Source: Ptychodera flava
Taxonomy: Eukaryota; Hemichordata; Enteropneusta; Ptychoderidae
Assembly: GCF_041260155.1 (NCBI RefSeq)
Contig: NC_091934.1
Span: forward strand, 45,664,842-45,728,841
DNA length: 64,000 bases
Direction: 5' to 3'
Shown here piece by piece: positions 46,201 to 58,200 of the stretch. Numbering within the stretch: position 1 is the stretch's first letter; every line of letters begins with the position of its first letter. Under the pieces are notes generated by a model, which was given only the letters and a program-made list of their open reading frames with translations, was not told the DNA's origin and did not search any database. The translations under genes and the position numbers were made by a program.

Positions 46201-49200
46201 TATTTGTCACTTATTTCTTTGTTTTTAATGTAAAGCGCATTGAGATATTTAAATATGTAATGCGCTATATAAGAAATAAAGATTATGATTATGATTATGA
46301 TTAAGATGACATTATCATCTGCCAGCCGGTCAAGGATGTCTCCTTTATATTTTTCATTATCTACTTCTGGTACTTCAGTAACTTTAAATAATTTTATCCT
46401 AAGTATGCAAAACAATTCAATAAAATCGAGCTGAATCAATCACTCTGTGTAAGAATGAATCTGATTTGGAAATCAGAACAGCATACCTGCATGCACTGAA
46501 TGTGCAGTGATGTTATCATCAGATCTTGATACTCATACTGCTGTACTGTACCAGCAACATGATCATCTTCTGATCAACCAGTGTTTTGCAATCATTTACA
46601 TTTTCAGTTAGCAACTTCAGCTACTTTTTTACAACTTTATCCTCTCTGTAAAATGTTGCCCTGATATTTTTTTTGGAAAAATTCAGTGTTCAAATTGTTA
46701 ATTACTGCCATACATAAAGATGACATTATCATCTGCTAGCTGTACATTTAGTTAATTGCTCTCAGTGAGAATTTATCTGATTGGAATAGTCTCTGTGATC
46801 TCTGAGTGCACAATGTTGTCATCTGGTGGTGTTGAACAATCCGGCTGGAGCACCGAAGTGGAAGCCACACTAGTGCGACCATGTATTATTGTTTTCTGTT
46901 GTTGTTTGTGTTGTTGTTAATTATTGTTGTTAAACTTTTATAGAAAATAAATTGTTTTACGGCTTTCACATTGAACTGACAGGTGAGGCAACAACTGGTA
47001 GCATTTTCTTGGTTATGAAGGGGTTTTGAAAACAGATAAAATTCTACACTTTCATGTAAACTTGGTTACCGTATTGTGGATCAGATCATCTTGCAACTGT
47101 CATAACGGCAGTGTTTTGCTATCATACTTGTAACCCTGAACAGTGACAAAACTTATGGCGTGGCAGCAAAATGAAGTGACCAGTCTTCTGCAACACTTGC
47201 CAAAGTGCAAATGTAGTTTGCAAGCAATGTTTATATAGCCGGCATTATCCCACTAGGTATATTTCCATTTCAGTGGCATGGTACAATTGATGTCATTTGT
47301 GCCAGCTGGTCAACATGCAAATATCAATGCTCGGCTTATAGTAAGAATTGGCCCCCTAGTCCATGAAAAAAGTGGCTGATTCCATCAGACATGGCCCCCT
47401 AGTCCATGAAAAAAGTGGCTAAATCTATCAGACATGGCCCCCTAGTCCATGAAAAAAGTGGCTGATTCCATCAGACATGGCCTAGTCCATGAAAAAAGTG
47501 GCTGATTCCATCAGACATGGTCCCCTAGTCCATGAAAAAAGTGGCTAAATCTATCAGACATGCACATTTTTCCACACTGACAAATAGACAAAGTACAGAG
47601 ACGTGTCATTGGAGAGATTCTGAGAGGGGAAAGCAGCAACTTTGTAATAGTTAGCATGGACCCTTTAACTTTGATTAAATGATGACTAAAGAATCTATAA
47701 TCTATGATGTGAATATCTGAAAAAACTATGTGAAAACACTGAAAGGAGTTGATGATGATGATGATGATGAAAATGCAAGACATGCCAATAAAAATAATCA
47801 GTGTTCCCACTCAGTTTTAAATATTCTGTTAATTTGACTGTGAAACCAGAACTACCATTGGCCAAACTCTTTATTCATTGTAATCGCCTAATGATAATCA
47901 TAAAAACAAGTATTTATATTTCTATTTTGCAAAACAATGGCTTCAACACGTACTGTCTTCATATTAACCCTTATGTTCAATATCTAATAATTTCTGCTCT
48001 CAATCAATATTAAAAATGAAGCTGATGGAATTTCTCTTGAAGATGCACAGAATTTTAAGATGTACAATCGAACTGAACATATTTTTATATTCAGTATATT
48101 GAGTGCTATACAAATATACATTGTAATTTGGCCAAGTTTAAGTGAAATTGTCTGTTGCATGTGGACAAGACGAGGTTGAGAGCATGAATTTCAGCATCAT
48201 CACTTTAGCTACCGATAATCTAGGGCCAAGACTTAATTTTCATCGTATATTACAATTAGGCAAGATTGGAGTGGAAACACTGATTATGGTGAGAAACTAT
48301 TTTTAAGTGTGGTAATTTCAGCTGTACCTTTTAACGACTTGCAAACGGGTGTAATAGCTGCAAAGCAAAGTAATATACAGCTAGATAGATTGTTGGATAA
48401 AACAAGACAATTATCCAGAGTATGAAGGGCAAGGGTTTCAAGAGGAGGAATTGCATTTTCCATTTTAATTTATGGTATTTAAGATTGGCTTACACATTTG
48501 TATATACATCATATTGGTTTGTGTACTTTGTCATATTTCATTCTGTGTGCCACTACAACAAAACAGTGTAGCAAGCTTTGCAATGAGAAAGTAATATGCC
48601 TTTCGTCAACCCAATAGCTCAGTTCTAGCATTACAATACTTTTCACTGTTAAGAGTTTTGATATCTCCCAGCATCAAAATCTGTTTTTTTCAAATGCAGA
48701 TTAAGAGTAAACATTTATTTTACTACTTACCTTGTTACAAATGATGATGGATTGATATCAGTTGGAGTTTGAGAATTTGTTTTGATATTTTGATATTTGG
48801 GATTGGATTGAAGCCATCTCCTGAGTGTTTCACAAGCTTGTTGTTGCATAGATTCATTGGTGTAACTAACAGCCAATGCCATCAGGGCTGTCAAGTTAAC
48901 CGGCTCTAATTCCAAACATCTGCAATAACCATACCAAAGCAAAAGACAATCAGTATAACTGCTAAAGCCATCTACATAATATCAAATTGTCATGGTCATG
49001 ATTTTGAAAACCTAGTAATTATGTTATTGTTAAAATTTATAAATCCAACAGACAGTGATAAAATCAACACAAGAATAACACAGGCATAAAACTCATCATA
49101 AAAAGTTTGAGACAGCAAACATCAAATAAACTTTCAACCATTCTCTTACAAAATCAAGTATGTAAATCGAGCGTCACTATGCAAAGTTTGCCACTGGAGA

Positions 49201-52200
49201 AACAAATAACCCCAAATTTACCAATATCTGAAATTAAAAATGGCCACCATCCCTGTATTAACTCTGGTGGAAGAACAACAAATGTCTTGTTAGGTTTAAG
49301 TAAGTTGGTGAAAATGTGGTTCTATGTAGGGAATCTCCATATGTGCACCAAACAATCAGACCTCTTTCAGTCAAACGAGTCTCGTACAGTAAAATATTAA
49401 TGTATCCAAAATGTATACAATAAACATCCAGACTACTAGAATGTGTGTGTCAACTTGCTAACTTACTTTTTTAATGCTGCGATGGAAGCCATCTCTTGTT
49501 CATTTTCTGCTTGGCTTGTACCAAGATACTGCCATGCCTGTCAACATCAATAATCAGTTTTTACAATTCCTTCACTTACAATATCAACGTGATAATACTC
49601 AAAGAGATTTTTGAGACACACTTCCAAACCAAAACTACCATTTATGCTCATATTATAAGCAGTCCTATTTATGCCAGGCCCTTGCGGGTTCTTTCCCATT
49701 GAGATGAATACAAATGATAGCTATTTAAATTGTCAAGCTGCTCAAACCATTCGGGTAATTTTTCCCATCAAATTGTTAAGCAATATTCTACCAAATTTTA
49801 AGAATTCTTCTGTAATTTTTTCAATAATTTTGGACCAATGGACAATGTCTTTCAATGGCTACAGATTTGGATCAAAATTTTGGGAAAACCTGAAAAAAAT
49901 TAACTGGGTTACATTTTATAAGGGTGACAAAAATTGACTTTGGCACTCAAAGGGTTACATTTTATAAGGGTGACAAAAATTGACTTTGGCACTCAAAGGG
50001 TTAAAGTAATTTTTTATATCAGCCAAGACTTCATCCTAGCCTTATCAAGGGCTTGATTTCTACAGATTACGTATTTTGTCAAATTTCCAGCAATAAGGTA
50101 TGGGCAAGTTCTTTCCAATATTGTTTTGTAATGTAGATATGACATGTACCATATCAGCTTTCACTGTTAACTTAGACTGAAAGAGCCATTGCCCGAGGGC
50201 GCTCTCTACCCTCCCCTCTTACAGGGAGTGTAGAAAGCACCCTCAAGCAACGGACCATTCAGTCAAACTCTGCGTCATTTTACCTTTGCATGTGTTGGAT
50301 CAGCTTGAACTGCCGATTCAAATAGTAATACTGCATTTACTAAATCTCCTTCCTCCAATCTTTTTAATCCCTCTTCAAATGGATTAGGATGATCAAGTAG
50401 TGGATTATCACTTTCAAAACTATATGACTGTTGGAGACAAAAAGACGTAAATTTTGTTTTACATACAAGATATTAGAGTGTCACTTAAACATGCATTACC
50501 AATTAACACAAAAAATATGTGCTGCTAAGTCTATGATTCCATTCAAATATTCAATTAAAATGCACAAATGCAAGTCAGTCTAAGCACCTTCTATACAGTA
50601 ATTTGGATAACACCCTCCATACAGTAATTTGAATAACACCCTCTATCAAGTAATTTGGATAATCTAACTCATAAAAGTGAGGAAGGTCCAAAGTCAGACA
50701 AACAAAGTACTTACACAGACACAGACACCACACACATAGGTTCACACACATACATACATACACAGGTTCACACAAAGGGTTACTGCAAACTTTGGAAAAG
50801 ACTAATACAGACTAAGTACAACTCAGATATGTGATTGTAACAGAGTGGAGTTTCTGATCCTTTGAGATATATCAAATTTGATATTGGAGCTCCTTATATT
50901 GGTACAATGCTCTATCACTGACCTGATCCAAGCAGAGAAGCTAGACATTAAGTGTGTTATTCTCTCAGTAAGTAAATTTCTCTACATTAGCACAGCAATC
51001 TACAAGGGCATTTCTTTTGATCTGTCATTTTAGCATGGCTCACATAGATTGAATCAAAATTATAAATCATTACATTGTGCTGTATTTATTAGGAGGAAAA
51101 GAAGCTGTTTATCTTTGCTATGACATTAAACAACTTTCAAGATAGGTTTTGTTGTAATGGCATATTATTAACAATAATAATTTTACACTTGGTAAACATA
51201 CAAGTATGCCACTGGACTACCTTGATGAAAGTTTTTATATTTATTACGACAATGTAACAAGATAAAACAGTATATAAAACTTAGCTTTGCTGGGTAACAA
51301 GTAGACTGAAAGATCCATTGCTTGACGGTGCTCTCTACGCTCCCCTCTCTTACAGAGCGTAGAGCGCCCTCTAGCAACGGATCTTTCAGTCTACGTAACA
51401 AGGAGAACAAATTTTACAAGATATTCTAATACAGTGTCACTATAAATAATTTAAACTCCTATCTTGATCTTAAAAGTACCTTTACTCCCAAAGCATGTTG
51501 CAAATAATGATCCCTATCCATAACTAGCGTCTTAAACTTCGACCAAAATTATGTTCTTAAACTTTGATGTCAACTACAATGTCAGCATTTGGCACCAACT
51601 ACATGTACCATACGTACCTTAATCTAGACCAAAAGTACTGTTACTTGAGAGTATAGAGAACTTTATGAAATACGATAAGATGTCTATCCCAATTTACCTT
51701 ACGGAATAAACTTCCTGGAAAACTTATCATACTTACATCAGTGTACTAAAATATTTGGCCATGGATACTCGCATGTTCAAATGTGGCCTACATCATGAGG
51801 CATTATGCATGTGTGACCTTTGACCCAGCAGCAGCAATGCATCTCACCTTAGGTCCTACCTCTAATGTCTTTTCATAATCACTTAACCAAGGGTGTTCAT
51901 CAGTTTTTGCCATGTCTTCCCATTCTCTCTGTAATTTTTCCCAGAAATCAGCATCTTGTTTCAAATCACCAGTCGCTTCCGCTGTGAATTCCTCCGCCCA
52001 TCCTTCTGCTCCCTGTGAGATATCACACAGAACTTCATAATTGGGCCATCAGAATAACACCATGTAAAAATATTATGAAACTGTACAGACATAAACCCAG
52101 ACATAAAATGTCTACTGTGAATGTAATGGGGACTGAAACACATGAAATTTCACTAATGAACAGCGCTGACACATCTCTCTGCCTTAATCCAACCAATGAG

Positions 52201-55200
52201 TGGCCCTGACACATAGATGATTACAGTAAAGGAAATGCTTTGATATGTGACATTTGTTACAATGTAACTAATTTGTAACCAAATAGTCTGTTACAATGTA
52301 ACAAATTTGTAAGCAATGATCCAGAGTGTTTACTCCACCCAAAAGAACCTCACCTGTTGTTGTGTAAATTCTTCAGACCAGAGTGCTGCAGCTCCCGTTG
52401 CCTGTTTGTCATCTTTTGTGATAACTTGATTATTTTCTACCGTAACCTCACCTTCACCTATCTTCTTGATAAATTTCATAAACTACCAAAGATACATATA
52501 CCTGATCAGTTTACGATTTTCCTTCTAAGAGGTACTAATTATTGAATTGGTTGTGAAATCTGGGGTCTGACTTCAGTTAATCTTCTGTTACAATGGATAT
52601 TGATTTTGTCAACAATAAACACAGTCAGTTGATATTTATAATGATTGGCTTTCTTTTTGTATTCACTGTTTGACGTATTGGAATTTGGAAAGGTTGTACT
52701 GGTTGTGACATTTATGAAGTAATTATATGCTACAGTTATATATTGTTTACCTTGTAAAATTTTGTGGAATGACAAGACAAAGTCAAACTTTCAAATATCT
52801 GTTTTTTGGACAAATCGACAACACTGGAAACGATGTGAATGAATTGACTGTGAAGAACGATACTGTCAAAACTCACAGCGAATTCTATAATGGATCGAAG
52901 ATGGTTTTAATACATGAAATGAAATGTTGATGAAGATAATGAACACAATTTGACAAGATGGATATCTACAATCACATTGCAACTCACGCATCTCATACTT
53001 ACTTCAGAATTGGAAAATTTTGGATCATCCAGTGATGATAGAAGTTGATTTGCTGTCTTTGCTAATTCATTATCATCTGTTTTCTGTGAGCTCTGAAATT
53101 CATCAACCCTTAAAAAAAGATGTCAAACAAACAATTAACAATCAAAATGAGCCTATAACCCCGTGACAGACTGTGGTTTATTGTGTGGAATCCAAGACCA
53201 AAGCATGGGCACCCAACACAAGAAACCCTAGTGTCTGAGAAACACAATTATAGAGGTAAGAAAAGAAGCCAACACGATCAACATTTCCATAAGGCCTGAA
53301 ACTAATGAGGATTATAGAGAAAAATCTCTCATGACTGGCCTTTTGATTTTTCCATGAAAGTAACAATTTCTATTTGTTTTGATAATCAGGGCTTGAATCA
53401 TACAGCTTAGTCTTATTGATCTCACTTTGCAGTTTGGAGGTCTGATCAAGAATTTAGGCAGAACAGCTCTATTAAATCAATCTTGGAATGTCTGGCAGTT
53501 TCTTTAAAATCAATCCTTCACCTGAGTTTATGTGAAGTTTTCTTGAGTTAGGTGTGTGTTTATTTGACAAAGAGGCAACAATAACAATAGGGTACAACAA
53601 TAACAAACAGATAATGTAAATATGTCCATATATGTGAATCATTCTCACTTTTAAAAGACTAATCACTCATATAAAAGTTTCTGAAATGCTTTATGTTACT
53701 ACACAAAAATTAATTTAGAATCAATCATTTGAAGTCATTATAGCCAATTTTTCTCTAACAGTTTCAGCGTCAATTCTGGAGTGATATATCATTTCATTCT
53801 CTTGAATACCTGGTATTCACTCATGGCATTGCATGCTATGATAGGAAAACATACCGGTACACAAGCACTGCACACAGTGTTTTCTGCAATGGGATTTTTT
53901 GTGTGGTGGGCCACCTCTCCAATTTCCAGGCAATCTTTTTATATGTTAATAAGCACACAAAGGAATGCCTTTACACAACAAAAGAATATACAAATCATGT
54001 ATAGTTATTTGAATTGATCACCCCTCTGTTGTTGCAAGTTGAGGATAACACTGGCACAGATTTGAAAGTCAGCTTACCATTTTTCATCTTCTGCTTTGTA
54101 AGTATTTTCAAATTCTTCTGTCCTATATTAGTGAAGACAATGTTGAAATATCACTTTTGAGGCCAAATTATTTAAATTAAAATCGCTTTTTCACAAATTA
54201 TCTGTACACGCAATCATTTTGCTATTCCTTCACACAGCAGGAAGCAACAAGTTGACAGCGTTTTCTAAATTCTGGTTTGCAATTTTTTGTAAAATACGAG
54301 ATCAATTCATTGTTCTCGTAAACGGCAAAAGTTTAAAAATAGCGTCAATGACACTGTAGCTCCCATCCTGGACTATTTAGTGTTTGTTCTCTGGTCAGAT
54401 ATTTGAACATGTGTGAAAGGGATAAAGTGCATGAAGTGAAAATACTTAAATGAAATGTACTGGAGACAGTGGAGACAGTGAAATATGTTTAATGTAATTA
54501 TTCAGAATATAAAATGGAAAAAATACACAATTAGATATATCGAATACTGTGATACAACCATTAAATCAACAAGTCATTTACAATGACATAGTCCCCACTT
54601 GTAATAGGAGTATTAGTCTTGATGGGGCAGGAAAATGTGGTCATTAAGAAGTATCACTGGAGTGTATATGTTGAGATCTATGGGCACATAGGTCTATGTC
54701 GTTTTTCCCAATTTGAAACACATGAGGCATGTCTAAGTTATGGTTCTAAATCGGGAAAAAAGATCAGACCTCTAGCAGTATTGGCCAGCCAAGAAATACA
54801 TATGTGCATTATAAATGAGGTACAAGATGTGACATCTTAAGGTCTAATATCCTATCAAAATTGGAGGGTATAGAACTTGTGGTTACTGAGATATGCATAT
54901 ATATGTATAATCAAGGTCAAAGGTCATCGAGGTCACATGACATTTTGAAAAAAAAAATTATATTGCTAATTAATCCCTTTATGCCAAAAAATCAGATCTC
55001 TAGCTCTATTCGCTTGCCCAGAATTAGATGTGTACATAATTAATGAGGTAAAGCGTGTGTTGTCATAAGGTCTCCCATCCTACTAAATACAAAGGACATA
55101 GCACTTGTGGTTACTTATTTATTGACATAAACATATATTTTAGGTAAAAGGTCATCGAGGTCACATGACATTTAGTCAAAAAATTTCTCTCCTATAGTTA

Positions 55201-58200
55201 TCCCTATATACCAAAATCAGACATCCAGCTCTATTGGCTCGCTCAGAATGAGATATGCGTATAATTATATGTGGCGTCATAAGCTGTCCCTTATACCATA
55301 CATGAAGGGTGTAGCACTTGTGGTTACTGAGTTATGGACAAATATGAATATTTGATGTCAAAGGTCACCGAGGTCACGTGACATTTTGTCAAAAAAATTG
55401 TTTTGCTAAGTTATCCCTATATACCAAAAATCAGACCTCTAGCTCTATTGGCTCGCTCAAAATTAGATATGTGCATAATTAATGAGGTACAATATGTGGC
55501 GTCATAAGCTGTCCCATCATACCATATATGAAGGGTGGTAGCCCTTGTGGTTACTGAGTTATGGACAAATATGTATATTTGAGGTCAAAGGTCACCGAGG
55601 TCACGTGACATTTTGTCAAAAAAATTGTATTGCTAAGTTATCCCTATATACCAAAAATCAGACCTCTAGCTCTATTGGCTCGCTCAAAATTAGATATGCG
55701 CATAATTAATGAGGTACAATATGTGGCATCATAAGCTGTCCCATCATACCTAGTCTGGCAGAGACCCTGCGATTCGCGTTCTTACCTGTTGGAACACGCG
55801 CGCGCCCTTCAGAGACGCGACGCGAATCCCAGGGTCTGGACGTTCTTGCAAGCGACCGGTCGGATTTCTGCCTGATCCGGGTACTTTATAGAACTCCACA
55901 CATCCGTTAATCAAAACAAAAATGACAAGTAGCATAGCCAAATAAAACGAAAAATGATAAATAAAAACATACCACGTATATAAGTCTACCAGCTACTAGT
56001 ATATATTCTCTCCGCCCGGTTAGATAGGTGTTTCTTTTGACGTCACTACCCTTATGAATATTCATATCCTTGCAAGAACGGACAGTCGCTGTGTCTGGCA
56101 GCGCGTGCTCACAGCTGCACAGCGTAGCCTTCGAATGCAGGCCCACCGTGGGCGCGCACAAAACAAGGCACAGCGACTGTGGAGAGTCTACATCATACCA
56201 TACATGAAGGCTGTAGCACTTGTGGTTACTGAGTTATGGACAAATATGTATATTTGAGGTCAAAGGTCACCGAGGTCACGTGACATTTTGTCAAAAAAAT
56301 TGTTTTGCTAAGTTATCCCTATATACCAAAAATCAGACCTCTAGCTCTATTGGCTCGCTCAAAATTAGATATGTGCATAATTAATGAGGTACAATATGTG
56401 GCGTCATAAGCTGTCCCATCATACCATATATGAAGGGTGGTAGCCCTTGTGGTTACTGAGTTATGGACAAATATGTATATTTGAGATCAAAGGTCATCAA
56501 GGTCACATGACATTTTGTCAAAATATCCGAGATATCTGCGTGAACAGATGGACTCACGGATGGACAAACAGACGGACATGACCCAATCTATAAGCTCACT
56601 GGACTTCATCCGTGGGGACTAAAAATTGTGTCACTGCATCCTTTTTGCAATATGAATACGATGAGAAACTAAATTTTTATTTTTTGTGGCCTATACATGG
56701 GAGTCTATGGAGATCTGCCTTATACATGGGAGTCTATGGACGTGTAAACTAAAAATATGCAAATTTCACCACGATTTGCCTAAATTGGGAAAGGTCACTC
56801 CTATGCACTTCCATACCAAGTTTCAAATCAATCGGACTGGTGGTTTCAGAGCAGGAGATTTTTTGACCAAAAATGGGAGAAAATTACAAAAAAATTCATG
56901 AATAATAGCAAGTCCAAGATACTGACCCAAGATGCGCACAATCATTTCATGTCAGCCCAAAGTACTTACATGCTAATTTTTCATGTAATCTGCTCAATGG
57001 TTATTGAGTTTTTTCAATTTTGACTGTTTTTACATTTTTTCACTTAATTTGCATATTTTTGGCAATGACAACTTCATTTGAACAAAATCTCATCTACAGC
57101 CCATCATCCATGTACACACCAAATATCAAGATGAAATGTACAGCGGTTTTGGAGTTTTTGATGTTGACGGACAGACATACAGACATACAGACATACAGAC
57201 ACACAGACATACAGACATACATACATACAGACATTTTCCTAGCCTATAAGAATAGCTTCCATTGCCATATATACATATGGCTATGGGAGCTAAAAACTAA
57301 GGAATTACTGGTACAAGGAAAACTTTCCAAGTGTACTTGAAGATCTTAAAATGCAGGAATAAAAATTTCAAAACTACTGAAAATATCTACTAAATGAATT
57401 AATTAACATTATGGTAGTTCACTTCGTTGTGCTCTCCTGATATTCATACTGATGTGCTTGCCTGAATGTCCCCACTTCTTTCAGTGCAAGATATCAGGTG
57501 TAATATTATTCATTTATGCAAATTATGCATTATTGCATTATTCAAATTTTATGGAACTGATTCTTCATCAAAGTCTAATATTAATGTATCTTGCCTTGTA
57601 TAATCAACTTACCATATTTTGTCTTCTGTGTGAGCTAGGTATTCTTCAGCCCACTTTGTATTGCTTTCTATTGGATCAGGAGCAGCTAAAGACAGGGTAA
57701 AGATACTTATTAATCTAGCATACTATACGTGATCCCCATGACCTTACATCCTGGTACTTTTACTGGCATACTATGAAGCATTCAAATGTTGACACACTTC
57801 ACTGGAAGAACAATGCAAATTTTCTGCCTTAAAATTAGTTGTGGAGGCACTACGCAGGACAGACAGAATGCAAAGAATATGTATAGTTGTTACAGAGGGT
57901 TTACTCAATTGGATAGATTCACATTGACAGAAATACAGATGTAAACGTCATTGAAAGATGAAAATGCCTATAAAATTGGAACCACGGAGATAATTTTACT
58001 GTTCTATTAAAGCCCCAATAACTGCGAATGTGTAATAAACCGATCTTAAAATATTCTGAGTTTTTCAAGAGTATTCTTTGAATAAGACCCATTAAAGATG
58101 GGGAAAGTGTATAGCACTGTCATGAATGTTGAAAGTGGCATGTAAATTCAATTGTTTTTATCATTTTAGATTTGCCCACTATTTTCAAAAACTAATCATG

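Noticed and set aside
37408-47562. Regular short repeats that could suggest CRISPR arrays
   Set aside because: The units are contiguous minisatellites without unique spacers, in an animal genome with no cas genes.
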